Below, in pieces: positions 1-10,515 of a stretch of 64,000 nt of DNA (position 1 is the stretch's first letter; each line of letters begins with the position of its first letter). This stretch comes from Smallanthus sonchifolius (Eukaryota; Streptophyta; Magnoliopsida; Asterales; Asteraceae). Made by a program: the position numbers and the translations under genes. The notes below the pieces were generated by a model. It ran no database searches and was not told the origin of the DNA. It was given only the letters and a program-made list of their open reading frames with translations. The stretch covers positions 78,181,501-78,245,500 of the forward strand of contig CM042028.1 in NCBI GenBank assembly GCA_023525975.1, given 5' to 3'.

Positions 1-759
1 ATGGTGAGTAAAAGGTTATACCTTTGACGAAAACCCAAAAGCTTCACACTTTGGAACAAAGAGCGTCTCACTAGTGACACGTTCACGAACACCACGCATA
101 TACGAACCCGTCTCACGGGTCTGTCGCAAAATCGGTTCAAAGGGAATCCGGTTCACGGTTAGGCGGTGACGGCAGGAGAGCAGTGACGGTGGCTCAGAAG
201 AGCTACGGTGGCTGCGTGGTGGTTCCGACGACAGCTAGAGGTGGCCGGCGGTGGTGGATCGCAAACCGGAGGGAGGGAGGATCTCCCTTCTTGCGCAAAT
301 ATGAGTGGAGACATGATATTAGATTAGGGTTTCAACTTAAGGATGTATATATAGTTTCCATAATTACAAGTTGCACCCATTGAGAATTAACTGTTAATTC
401 CCTGTAATTAACTATTAATTATTTTCAATCCTCGCAATTTACTAATTGCAAATAACTAGTAAATCTCAATATTTTAACGTTTAACTCTTAAATGTTTAAG
501 CCCTTTCCGTTTAATTACTTCTCTAAATAATTAATCCCCGGTTCAACGATTAATTATTTCTCTAAATAATTAGTATCTGAATCCACCATTTAAATATTTC
601 TCTAAATATTTATCCACCGATTATTAAATCCGTGTTTCGTGAACTATAATGTTTACGACTAAACATTATTGATTGTTCGTTGTCCAAAGTGCAACTCTTT
701 GGATCGTATCTCGATAGTAACGTTGATATTAATAATGATTGGACATCTAATATCCAACA
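1..759 (-). repeat. Copia-type LTR remnant cut by window start
   Basis: This stretch resembles, over its length, the two LTRs of the copia element at 39142-58949. Shared blocks include the segment with 'tatacctttgacga' near its start, a GC-rich 'ggtggtgg' part near 240, an AT-rich block of repeated 'attaatt' words, and the terminal segment ending in 'atatccaaca' at 759. Its orientation matches those LTRs, so the parent element would read on the minus strand. No clear polypurine tract follows at 760, so it may be a solo or truncated LTR. It is much more diverged than the other two copies. A short open frame at 183-383 is a by-product of the GC-rich part and not a gene. Confidence 0.6.
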
Positions 760-1430
760 CATTAATGGTCCAAGTCAATGATGGATAATTAGGGTCGATA
801 ATGGTCACTTACGGATGGTGATCCTTAATTAGAGCTAATCATGGTCAAATGATGGTCAATTAGGGTGAATGCTGACCAATGATGGACTTAGGGCCATTCA
901 TGGATAACTAGGGTTTATTATGGTAATATATGGCAAATGGTGGGCATTTAGGATCATTAATGATCAATTAGGGACATTCATGGTCAATGATAGTGAAATA
1001 GTGTTAGTGATGATCCATTAGGGTAAATATAGGTCATATAATGATCAATGGTGGTGAGTTCTGATCAAACATGGTGATTTATAGTCGAACATGGATGTAT
1101 ATGGCATATTAAGATTCCCTATTGACTGTTATGACTTACATTGACTTATTATGACTAATTATGGCCCATTATGACATAATAAGGCCCACAGACATAATAT
1201 GCTATATTATGACATGTATAACTCATAACTCGTTATGATATAATATGCCTCACTACTACCCAATAGAACCAATTAAGATCTAATATGGCTTGATAAGACC
1301 GGTTGTGACCTATCAAGACATGTATAGTGAATTAGTTCATTTATCATTTATCATCATTGAAGGTAAATCAGAGTAATTGATGGTTAATTAGGGCCAGTTA
1401 TGTTCATTTAGGGCCAATAATGACACCTTA
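760..1430. repeat. Degenerate short-period repeat tract
   Basis: About 670 bases built from loose variants of 'atggtcaattagggt', 'gatggataatta' and 'ttatgacataat'. The period is irregular, roughly 15-60 bases. No coding potential is visible. It separates the copia-type LTR remnant from the gypsy element starting at 1431. Confidence 0.55.
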
Positions 1431-1830
1431 TGATGCAGGAGCATCCACAGGTTCATGTGAAGGTTATTTGCTTGGTGCCCAGTTCGACCCGGGGATCGAC
1501 CCGATTAGCATATGGAAATCGAAAGAAGAGGGTCGAGGTGTATAGGTAGTTGTGGAGGTGCTAAACTTGGAGGAGATTTAAATTAACCTAATCTTTTAAA
1601 TTATTTTTGAATTATTACTTTCCTATTTTTTGGATTTTATTTCTTATTCAAACTATGGCTTATCCCTATAAATGGGATCTACGGTTTTTATTTAGTTGGT
1701 TGAATTATTTTGAATACTTTGTTCTCCGGAAGAAATTTTGATCCAAGCGTTCGATAGAAGCTTGTGATTAAAGCTTTTGGTTATTTCATGTGTTCTTGAT
1801 TGCCATTAGATTGTGCTTTAGTTTGCATCA
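1431..1830 (+). repeat. Left LTR of gag-only gypsy element
   Basis: Direct repeat of 2762-3040. It begins TGATGCAGG and ends in gcatca next to a primer-binding-site-like segment. The TATAAA at 1667-1672 is a plausible promoter. Confidence 0.7.
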
Positions 1831-1937
1831 AGTGGAATATGAGGTACGGTTAATCAAATTGCTAGACGTGAAAGAGATCGCCCTCCATTGCATAGAAACG
1901 CCGAAATATTCTGATATTAAAGATATTCCATTTTATT

Positions 1938-2640
1938 TTGACCAATTTAAGAGTTAAGGTAGACGACTTCATTGATTGGATCAACACCGTCGAACGAGGT
2001 TTTGATATCAAAGATATCCCTGACCGATTAAAGGTCAAACAAGTGGCTATCAAGTTAAAGAAATTAGCTACTCTTTGGTGGGAGAATGTCAAGAGGCAAC
2101 GACAAAGAGATGTTAATCCGCGGGTAGGTCATGGGTGAAGATGAAAAACTGTTGAGCCAGAAGTTTCTACCACCCAACCACCACCGTGTTACCTTTTTAG
2201 ACTATTATCTGGTGACACATGGCACGATTTTGGTTGAGAAATTTATTGCTTATTTTGACCGGTTACGTATGCGATGTGTTGTATACAAGGAAGAGGAACA
2301 GGTGGTCGCGAGATTTATAAGGGCTATCAAGCCTGAGATCTCGGAGGTGGTAAAACTACAACAATATTGGTCCAACAATGATGTGTGCAGGTTGGCCTTG
2401 AAGGTGGAAAAATACTGAAGGGGTAAGATGAAGGTGGCGGGAACTAAAGCGGTCATGTGGACACGAGCATCAACGATAACACCGATACTCCCAAAGTTGA
2501 TGTTAGCCGCAAGGATGCTCACAAGGCATCTGCGCCAACTGGGGTTCCATCTATGGGTCGTTCTATCCTATGATATAGGTGCAATGGGGTCGGGCACATG
2601 TCACGAGACCTCCATAATAAACAATTTATGATGCTTTTTA
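1938..2640 (+). pseudogene. Gypsy gag (retrotransposon gag domain), broken
   Basis: Two overlapping open segments, 1938-2138 and 2131-2418, cover a typical plant gypsy gag (Retrotrans_gag family). The first includes 'DDFIDWINTVERGFD' and 'LATLWWENVKRQR', the conserved tryptophan-rich core. The second continues with 'FDRLRMRCVV' and 'VVARFIRAIKPEI'. The two lie in different frames, so there is a frameshift near 2131. Further in-frame damage lies in 2419-2640, where a zinc-knuckle remnant is expected ('GHMSRD' can be read near 2590). Gag would form the capsid around the element's RNA. The protein is not functional as it stands. It lies between the two LTRs of the mini-element and has no pol behind it. 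Confidence 0.75.
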
Positions 2641-2761
2641 AAGACATTCCCATGGCATATGATGATTACGAAGATTGTGGAACGTAACCGACGAGGTCAT
2701 TGGTCCTAATCACGGGGAGGCCGTTATTATTCAAGGGATGTTGTTCGAACATGGGAGAGTA

Positions 2762-3040
2762 TGATGCAGGGGCATCCACGGTTCCATGAAAGTTATTTGT
2801 TTGGTACCCGGTTTAATTCGGGGATTGACCTGATTAGGGTATAGAAACCGAAAAAAGGGGGTCGACGTGTGGAGGCAACGGTGGAGGAGCTAAACTTGGA
2901 GGGGAATTAATCTAATCTTTTAAATTATTTTTGAGTTATTTCTTTCTTAATTTTTGGATTTTATTTCTTATTGAAACTATGGTTTATCCCTATAAAATGT
3001 GATCTTGGGTTTTTTTTAGTTGGTTGAATTATTTTGAATA
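2762..3040 (+). repeat. Right LTR of gag-only gypsy element, truncated
   Basis: Direct repeat of 1431-1710. It starts TGATGCAGG and is interrupted after 'gttgaattattttgaat' by an AT-rich run, so about 120 bases of the LTR 3' part are lost. Confidence 0.7.
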
Positions 3041-4015
3041 TATATATATGTATATAATAAAACCAAGAAAACTAATTACAACAATTGATTTTGATTGATC
3101 AATGGTTAAAATGCATCAATACCACTTATATAAATAAAAGGGAATTAGTAGCCTTAAATAAAGCTTATAAGGGTATTTCAAGAAAATTACATATTTTAAA
3201 ATTTGGAAAGTTCAATAATCATTAACAAAGTCCCCAAAAATGTTACTTTCTTTCTCCAATCTCATCCAAAATATTGTTACATTCAAAATCGAAAAATCAA
3301 AAGGAAAAAAATCGAAGAAGATGACAAAGAACATGCGAGAAAATTGATTCACGTTTTAGAAATTTACAATATGTTTACATATATGTAAATTGGTTTACAT
3401 ATATGTAAACAATACACTATAACCAAAAAGAAGAAGCCGTAAACGAATAGATCTAAATAACATATGTTACATATATGTAATACAATATAACAATCTCATT
3501 GAAATCACATGTTTACATATATGTAAATGTGGGTTAACATAAACAAAAAATAGAGAAGAAGAATCGAGTTAATATACGTAGCTATTACAAGTTACGTATA
3601 CTTAGCTCAAATGAGTTACATATACGTAGGTCATATGAAATACATACGTAGCTCAACGTTGTTCTTCAATTGAACACCTTTCTTCCTCATCAAAGCAAGC
3701 CATGCTCATCGTGTTCTTTGTAGCAATTAGGAACCAAAGCAAGCCAAACATACCAATTAAGAAAATAGTAAACAAGGAATTTAAAAAAGGGATTTGGAAC
3801 TGGGTTTCTTCTTGTTCTTCGTAGTAGCCATGTTCATCGTGTTCTTCGTAGCAGGCAACATAATTATTCGAACTGGGTTTCTTCTTCATAAAGGGAATTT
3901 GAATTTAGTTGTGATTTTACAGAGAATTGGGAGAAATGATCTAGTCAAACACACCAAGTAATTAAGGAGTAAAACAAGGAAATTAAAAAAAAATAGATAA
4001 CTACCAAAAATAAAT
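3041..4015. repeat. Left part of a foldback-like element; no gene
   Basis: AT-rich DNA with several copies of 'tttacatatatgtaaa' (3370-3420, 3515-3530) and of 'agttacgtatacgtagc'-like words (3570-3655). The segment about 3369-3660 is an inverted counterpart of 14340-14435 plus 18412-18560 (see the right-arm entries). The open frame at 3653-3889 on the minus strand contains an internal duplication ('catgctcatcgtgttct' and 'catgttcatcgtgttct') and matches no family I know, so I do not call it a gene. Confidence 0.5.
3369..3660 (+). repeat. Left arm of inverted-repeat (foldback-like) element
   Basis: Ordered motifs are 'tttacatatatgtaaa', 'gtgggttaacataaac', 'aaaaaatagagaaga' and 'gttacgtatac..agct'. 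The same motifs occur in reverse complement and in the same order at 14340-14435 and 18412-18560, on the far side of the gypsy insertion at 4016-13255. Similarity is partial, not perfect. Confidence 0.55.
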
Positions 4016-4620
4016 TGTAAGGCCCCTTTCCCGGGTGACCTCACGTGTTGGATTTACTCATAAACATAGTCATAAATACTGAACTTAGATTAAAAACATT
4101 CATCATTCAATTACATATCATTCGTCATTCAATTACATAACATGACATAACTTGACAGCGGAAGTCTTAACACATATATTAAAGTGGGATGTCAGTCTTG
4201 TGTCGGGTAACCTTCACGCCATCGCACGACCTTTCCTTCCTTTACCTGAAATGTATACTAAAATTCAGCTAACGCTGGTGAGTTCTAGTTTAATGCAATT
4301 AGGTATAAACATTCTTTTCTTTATAAGTATGCATAATTATATATATACGTTTATATAAGTACACATTGACTTGAATTACTTCTCATTTATCATTCTTCGC
4401 AAATACATATAGATATATATTCACATCATTGGTCTCATTTATTTTTATAACTTTTGCTTCTCTTTCTTCCTTATTTTGTGATTACATATATATATGCATT
4501 CACCTTTTCTTTTCTTTTCTTTACTTTACATTCTTGGGTAATACACTTAAGGGTGATCAACCCGTCATTTGTTTGCGAATGTCACCAAGACAAACGCCAC
4601 GGTCCACCGTCATGGTCCGC

Positions 4621-4906
4621 CATTCTTACAACCGTCCGGCAACTAGTGTCTGTCCGTCATTATCTTACAACCGTCCGGCAACTAGTGTCCGTCCGTCATT
4701 ATCTTACAACCGTCCTACCGAAGTAGTCCGTCATTATCTTACAACCGTCCTACCGAAGTAGTCCATCATTATCTTACAACCGTCCTACCGAAGTAGTCCG
4801 TCATTATCTTACAACCGTCCTACTGAAGTAGTCCGTCATTATCTTACAACCGTCCTACCGAAGTAGTCCGTCATTATCTTACAACCGTCCTACCGAAGTA
4901 GTCCGT
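4621..4906. repeat. 35-bp tandem array in LTR, eight units
   Basis: Eight head-to-tail units of the type 'cattatcttacaaccgtcc' followed by 'taccgaagtagtccgt'. The first two units carry 'ggcaactagtgt' in place of 'taccgaagtagt'. The other LTR has six units. The difference of two units (70 bp), offset by a 2-bp TA expansion elsewhere, accounts exactly for the 68-bp length difference between the LTRs. The short plus-strand frames at 4429-4761 and 4454-4726 are products of this array. Confidence 0.85.
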
Positions 4907-5524
4907 CATACTTGTCTGACTGCCCTAAGGTATCCGTCTCCCACCCGAACTAATTATACAGCCGTACATCGATTTCTGGACTTACTCCACTGTAGTGGCC
5001 TGTTTAGTCTACCTTTCTAGACTTTCATTTCTGGCTGCGTAATAGTCGAGTGGTCATCCGTCTACCGAGGTAGCCATGTTCCATTCATAACGTTTATTCA
5101 TTCATAGCAAGCAATATATACATGGATATAAAGCAAGATTTCATTCTTACACATTGTGTTGTTCTTTCATTCATTCTATATAATCATACGATTCATTCTT
5201 TGTGCCTAATTCATTTCTGTATATATTTATAACATATATATTAGTATATCACGTATGATTACATTAGCGTTCATATCATTTATTCATTTAGTGTATACAT
5301 TTCAGCCCCAAATCATTTAATAAGGTTTGCACATAACATAGAAGGGGGCACATAGAACTCACCTGATAAGCTTCACTAGGTTGTTCTAAACAAACGTCCA
5401 ACAACGTCACTTCCGATCTGGATTAGGTAGTTAAATACACATTAGACACAACCCCGACTCTAATGGTTTAATCATTCTAAACTTACTGACTTTACTTAAC
5501 CAACCTGATGCCTGCTGTCTGCTA

Positions 5525-5683
5525 CCTGCGCACTTAGTAAGTACGCAGGGACTTGCTCATGCGCACTTGGTAAGTGCGCAGGAGTCTCCCTCCTGCGTAC
5601 TTGGTTAGTACGGAGGGGCTTCCTCCTGCGTACTTGGTAAGTACGCATGAATTCCTTCCTGCGCACTTGGTAAGTACGCAGTA
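5525..5683. repeat. Cluster of ACTT...AAGT palindromes in LTR
   Basis: Five successive short inverted repeats, such as 'tgcgcacttggtaagtgcgca' without its last base and 'gcgtacttggtaagtacgc', spaced 30-35 bases apart. Each could fold as a hairpin of about 8 bp with a 3-4 base loop. On the minus strand they lie about 380-540 bases downstream of the TATA box at 6060-6066, so they would be in the transcribed leader. Confidence 0.75.
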
Positions 5684-6059
5684 CCTGGTTCTTGGACCAA
5701 AAATCCGAAGTTCTTGCATGCAAACCCGATCATGCCAATCTTACAATTTTCTTTGATCAAAACATGCGGTTTTCATTCTAGATGCTATTTCTAAGCTTAT
5801 TATCAAGTTTCATCCGTAAAAACATCATCTATTTAACTAAAACTCGCGAAACCCCAACATGAACAAAAACTCAGATTATGGTTGAATCATTACCTGGATT
5901 GACGTTCTGATTCGGAGGTTTTGCTCACGAGCTCAGTTGTAACGTGCTCCTCTAATCTCGTGACGATCCGTCGACTTTCTCTCTCTAGACCCGAGCTCCC
6001 TTTCTCTCTCTAAGATGGTGAAAATGAAGGTGAAATGAGCTAGTGGGCTGCCTTGCCCC

Positions 6060-6066
6060 TTTTATA
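6060..6066 (-). promoter_or_regulatory. TATA box of gypsy LTR
   Basis: The minus strand reads GGTATAAAAGGGGC. The equivalent site in the other LTR lies near 13130-13137. Transcription would start about 30 bases further on, near 6030. Confidence 0.55.
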
Positions 6067-6186
6067 CCGGGGCTTCCTTCGGCCCGTTGGAGCCGAGCCC
6101 AAGCCCATCCGTTCTTATTTCGTTTTATAACGTTTAAATCTCCATCGTATTATTATTTACTTAGTTACTATTTTCGGGATGTTACA

Positions 6187-6201
6187 AGTCTACCCTCCTT
6201 A
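6187..6201 (-). promoter_or_regulatory. Polypurine tract of gypsy element
   Basis: The minus strand reads AAGGAGGGTAGACT directly before the 3' LTR. This is the usual plus-strand priming site of reverse transcription. Confidence 0.7.
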
Positions 6202-6225
6202 AAAAGGTTTCGTCCTCGAAACTGT

Positions 6226-6489
6226 TCATACGTTAAACAATTGAGGGTATAGTCCCCTCATCTCGTCTTCTTTTTCCCACGTAGCTTCTGACCCTTTTCT
6301 GTGCTTCCATTGTATCTTGACTAACGGTATCGACTTATTGCGTAGTCGTTTCTCAGCTCGGTTAAGAATGGCTATCGGTTCCTCTGCATAATTTAGACTG
6401 TTATCCACTTCGATCTCGTCGTAAGGTATGTGAGCTGTGTCGTCAGCTAGGCACTTGCGTAAGTGCGACACGTGAAACGTAGGGTGCAT
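6226..6489 (-). pseudogene. Chromodomain-like C-terminus of gypsy integrase
   Basis: The last 88 codons of the frame. 'HPTFHVSHLRKCL' is followed by 'IPLVKIQWKHRKGSEATWE', the WxxH...ATWE pattern of chromovirus integrase chromodomains. These are thought to direct integration by binding chromatin. It ends with TAA at 6226, just before the polypurine tract. Confidence 0.75.
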
Positions 6490-6516
6490 TCCACTAAGCT
6501 CAACGGGTAGGTCGAG

Positions 6517-7314
6517 TCAGTAAGCAACTTGACCCACTCTTGCTAAAATCTTGAAAGGTCCGACAAACCTTGGACTTAGTTTGCCACGCTTTCTGAACCG
6601 AATGATTCCTTTCCACGGTGATACTTTCAACAGTACCATGTCCCCTACTTGAAACTCTAAATCCCTTCTTCTCTTATCCGTGTATGATTTCTGTCTGTCT
6701 TTTGCGGCTTTCATTCGAGCTTTGATTTGATCAAATTTCTCGAAAGTAGCTTTGACCACTTCGAGACTTGCAAAATCTTTCTGTCCAATTTCCCCCCAAC
6801 AAACTGGGGTCCTACATTTCCTCCCATACAACATTTCAAACGGCGGCATGCCAATAGTTGTGTGATAGCTGTTGTTATATGAAAATTCTGCCAATGGTAG
6901 ATGGCTGTCCCAACTCCCACCGAAGTCAATGATACAGGCTCGGAGCATGTCCTCCAAGGTCTGAATGGTCCTTTCAGATTGGCCATCGGTTTGAGGGTGG
7001 TAAGCGGTGCTGATGTTCAGTCTAGTGCCCATCGATTCACTGAATTTCTTCCAAAACCTTGACGTGAATCTAGTATCCCTGTCGGACACAATCGACAGCG
7101 GCATACCATGCCGGCTCACAATTTCCTTGATAAATATTTCTGCTAGCTTTTCAGAAGAAGAGGTTTCTCGTATTGGCAAGAAGTGAGCACTCTTTGTCAA
7201 GCGGTCGACGATCACCCAAATGGTATCATTGCCTTTAGCTGTTCGCGGTAGCTTGGTAATGAAGTCCATTGTGATCTCTTCCCACTTCCATTCCGGTATT
7301 GGTAGAGGTTGCAT
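6517..7314 (-). pseudogene. Integrase core segment of gypsy element
   Basis: About 265 codons with the D,D(35)E integrase core. The first Asp is in 'TMDFITKLP', the second in 'VSDRDTRFTSRF' and the Glu in 'TDGQSERTIQ'. The GPY/F-type region follows ('GDMVLLKVSPWKG', 'LSPRFVGPFKIL'). All three catalytic residues are kept. It ends at TGA 6517, an Arg codon in the related element. Confidence 0.9.
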
Positions 7315-7320
7315 TTAACC

Positions 7321-8583
7321 TCATGGTTTCTGGTGCTCGGCCTTAACTAGAGAACACGTTAGGCACTTGCTCACGTACTCTGTCACATCATTCTTCATGC
7401 CAGGCCACCAGTACTCCTTCTTCAAGTCTTGATACATTTTGTTTGACCCAGGGTGGATGGAATAACGAGACTTATGGGCCTCATCGAGTATTTTGGCTCT
7501 AAGCTCGCCAATCTTAGGTATCCACATCCGGCCAAACCTAGTTCGTACACCGTATGCATTTGCATCAAAATTCCCTTGTTGTCCTACTATTCTTTCCCGT
7601 TTCACATTTCTTTCTAACAGTGCTTCATCTTGTGCCTTTGATATTTCACCCATCAAGTCTGGAGTTATAATCAGCTGACACGCTTTGATCCGGATAGGTG
7701 CCGATTCTTCCTTTCTACTTAAAGCTTCAGCCACTACGTTTGCCTTGCCTGGATGGTACAATATCTCACAGTCATAGTCTTTCAGTAGCTCTAACCATCT
7801 CCTTTGTCTCATGTTTAATTCCTTTTGTTCGAAAAAGTACTTCAGGCTTTTGTGATCGGAGTAAATGGTGCATTTAACTCCATACAGATAGTGTCTCCAT
7901 ATTTTTAACGTGAAAACTACTGCTGCTAATTCTAGATCGTGTGTAGGGTAGTTAACCTCGTGAATCTTTAGTTGCCGCGATGCATAAGCAATTACCTTTC
8001 CTCGTTGCATGAGTACGCACCCTAAACCCTGCCCTGAAGCGTCAGAGTAGACTACCAAGTCTTCATTTCCATCAGGTAGTGTCAAGACTGGAGCTTGGGT
8101 TAATCGCGTTTTAAGTTCCTCAAACGCGTTGTTTTGGGTTGGGCCCCATTCATATTTCACTTCTTTCCGTGTCAATTTAGTTAGTGGCGAGGCTATTCTT
8201 GAAAAATCTTGAATGAACCTTCGATAGTAGCCTGCCAATCCCAGAAAACTTCGTATCTCTGTTGGTGTCTTTGGGACGTTCCATTCTTTTACTGTCTCGA
8301 TCTTTGCAGGATCCACCATAATGCCGTTTGGGTTTATTACATGACCTAGGAATTGGACTTCCCTAAGCCGGAACGCGCATTTGGAGAATTTTGCGTACAA
8401 CTTTTCCTGCTTTACCTCTTCTAGAACTTCTCTTAGGTGACAGTGGTGATCACCCTCGCTTTTCGAATATACCAGTATGTCATCTATAAAAACTATCACT
8501 GATCGATCCAACATTGGTCGACACACTCTATTCATCAAATCCATGAACGCTGCTGGTGCGTTAGTCAATTTGAAGGACATCAC
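7321..8583 (-). pseudogene. RT, RNase H and integrase zinc-finger segment of gypsy element
   Basis: About 420 open codons. The RT palm motif 'VFIDDILVYSK' lies near 8480, with FIDD standing for YxDD. 'FLGLAGYYRRFI' marks the RT thumb. RNase H follows with 'VVYSDASGQGLGCVL', 'HDLELAAVVF' and 'YSDHKSLKYF'. The integrase HHCC finger follows with 'HKSRYSIHPG' and 'CLTC'. The first RT motifs lie upstream in the same frame at 8636-8870, cut off by stops at 8869 and 8635. The segment ends with TGA at 7321 and TAA at 7315. Confidence 0.9.
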
Positions 8584-9297
8584 GAGAAACTCATAATGCC
8601 CATAACGCGTGCGAAATGCGGTCTTTGGTACGTCTTACTCTCTTACTTTCAACTGATGGTAACCCGACCTAAGATCGATCTTTGAGAACCAACTCGCACC
8701 TTGCAGTTGATCAAAAATGTCATCTATTCTAGGCAGTGGGTATTTGTTCTTTACTGTCCTCTTGTTCAGTTCACGGTAGTCAATGCACATGCGCATGCTG
8801 CCGTCCTTCTTCTTTACAAATAATACCGGAGCGCCCCATGGTGAAATGCTCGGTCTAATAAATCCTTTTTATGTTAATTCCTGTAGTTGAGACATCAATT
8901 CTTTCATTTCTGACGGAGCCAATCGGTAGGGGGCTTTGGCAACGGGCTCAGCTCCTGGCAGTAAGTCAATCTGAAATTCTATTTCCCGATCGGGTGGCAA
9001 CCCAGGTAGATCCTCAGGGAATACTTCCGGAAAGCTGCACACCACGGGTACATCCTTGAGTTCTTTCGTTTTCATTCTATCGTCAATAACATACGCCAGA
9101 TAAGCTTCGCAACCGCGCCTCATGTAACTTTCGGCCTTCATCATTGAGATGACGTTCGGCATCGTGCAATTCCAATCCCCATAAACCGTAATTGGACATC
9201 CGCTAGGAGCTTTGAGGTGTATCCTCTTACGTTTTCATATGATTTGAGCTTCGTTGGCAGCTAACCAATCCATACCCAATACTATATCGAATCCTCC

Positions 9298-10047
9298 TCA
9301 GGTGAGAAGGAATAATCTAGAAGGAAACTTATGACCCTCTATTTCTATGATACAATCCTCTATTACTTGAAATACTGCCGAATTTTTACCAACGGCAGTT
9401 TGTACGCTAAAGGCCTTTACTATGGTGTTGACTGTACAATCCAATTTACGACTAAATGCATTTGATATAAAACTTTTACTAGCACCAGAGTCAAATAAAA
9501 TGGCAGCATTTTCATCATTTACTAGAAACGTACCTGACACAACATCAGGGTTTCCTCTTGCTTCTTCCTCAGTCAGTGCATAGGCTCGAGTCTTAGCCCT
9601 TGGCTGTTCCTTTTCAGCTTCCTTTTCCTTTCCCGAACCGGATTGTCTGGTTTTCCTGCAATCCCTAGTCAGGTGACCAAACAATCCACATCCTTGGCAT
9701 TTAGTGTCTCTTAAGCAGTCACAAGCATAGTGCCTTGCCTTCCCACATCTATAGCAGATGGTGGTGCCGATTCGGCACTCGCCAAGATGTTGCTTTCCAC
9801 ACTTCTTGCAGGTTTCATAATCATCTGTTCTTGACTTCTTAACTCCAGTGTTTACATTCCCTTTCGCAGTGCCCCTAGGCGGGTTCTCCCATTTTCTCTT
9901 TTGTGTCTCAGGTGCCGGGTCCTCATTGGCGTAGTCGTCGTAGACGATTCCGCTCAGATTCACTACCGACTCGAAGGTCGAGGGTAGGTTAGCTTTTACA
10001 TGAACACGGACTCGTTGTGGCAACCCCTTAACATAGTACTTGATCAA
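9298..10047 (-). pseudogene. Gag zinc knuckles and protease segment of gypsy element
   Basis: About 250 codons. It carries 'CYRCGKARHYACDC' and 'CQGCGLFGHLTRDC', two good CCHC knuckles (C-x2-C-x4-H-x4-C) that bind the RNA, preceded by a shorter 'CKKCGKQHLGEC'. After a Lys/Glu-rich linker comes the aspartic protease signature 'LFDSGASKSFIS'. It ends at TGA 9298; a second TGA at 9235 replaces a Cys codon of the related element. Confidence 0.85.
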
Positions 10048-10089
10048 ACGGTCTTCAGTTTCTACCAGGTGGGGTACTAGTTGAGCTAG

Positions 10090-10389
10090 CTAATTGAATC
10101 TCGAAGTATACTGGCGGTTCGTCTTGTTTCCAGCCTTAAGGTTTAGAAATTCATTTTCCACTCGATCAATTTCGTTCTGTGGACAGAACTTTTGGATGAT
10201 CAGCTTCTTTAAGTCGTCCCATGTCATTCTGTTTATAGCATTTGGTGACTTAGTTCTCTGAATATTCCTCCACCAACTTAGTGCTTCGTTGGTGAAAGAA
10301 TGAGCAACGTATTTAACAGCCTGGTCTGGTCGACACTCGCTGATGTTGATTACAGCATTCATCCTCTCAATCCATTCAAGCGTTACCAC
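10090..10389 (-). pseudogene. Gag core segment of gypsy element
   Basis: Retrotransposon gag core with 'WIERMNAVINISEC', 'EALSWWRNIQ' and 'LKAGNKTNRQYTSRFN'. It is in frame with the segments on either side and ends at TAG 10090. Confidence 0.8.
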
Positions 10390-10515
10390 TGAATCCTTGC
10401 TCCCATCGAACTTGGGTGGGTCTCCGTCCTTAAAGCCTTTGTAAGTACACCCACAGTTGCTCGATGCTATCTTTATTTCATCCCCATCACTATCATATAC
10501 TTTCTCTTCCTTGTC

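Larger units (their letters stand above)
1431..3040 (+). mobile_element. Gag-only Ty3/gypsy mini-element with two LTRs
   Basis: Two direct repeats starting TGATGCAGG, at 1431 and 2762, bracket about 930 bases whose only recognisable coding content is a gypsy gag. The left repeat (1431-1830) has a TATA-like TATAAA at 1667-1672 and ends in 'gcatca', followed by a TGGAATATGAGG segment in the place of a primer-binding site. The right repeat matches its first 280 bases and then breaks off in a (TA)-rich run near 3040. Protease, RT, RNase H and integrase are missing: gag runs almost directly into the right LTR. This is a deletion derivative that would depend on proteins made elsewhere. No target-site duplication could be found because the right LTR is truncated. 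Confidence 0.75.
4016..6186 (-). repeat. 3' LTR of gypsy element 4016-13255
   Basis: A 2171-bp LTR, almost identical to 11153-13255. It holds a 35-bp tandem array at 4621-4906, a palindrome cluster at 5525-5683 and a TATA box at 6060-6066 in the minus-strand direction. Confidence 0.93.

Noticed and set aside
780..1020. Several 'ttagggt' words suggesting interstitial telomere repeats
   Set aside because: They are spaced 20-60 bases apart within other repeat words and are never tandem, so they are part of a degenerate tract.
3653..3889. Minus-strand frame with a hydrophobic segment, possibly a small membrane protein
   Set aside because: It has an internal duplication, borders the foldback arm, and shows no start context or relative that I can recognise.
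4429..4761. Plus-strand frames of 90-110 codons (also at 11566-11898)
   Set aside because: They run through the 35-bp tandem array of the gypsy LTR, and the repeated peptide follows from the DNA repeat.
5525..5683. Regularly spaced palindromes resembling a CRISPR array
   Set aside because: Spacers are not unique unit-length sequences, the repeats vary, and the cluster lies inside a plant retrotransposon LTR with the same cluster in its partner LTR.
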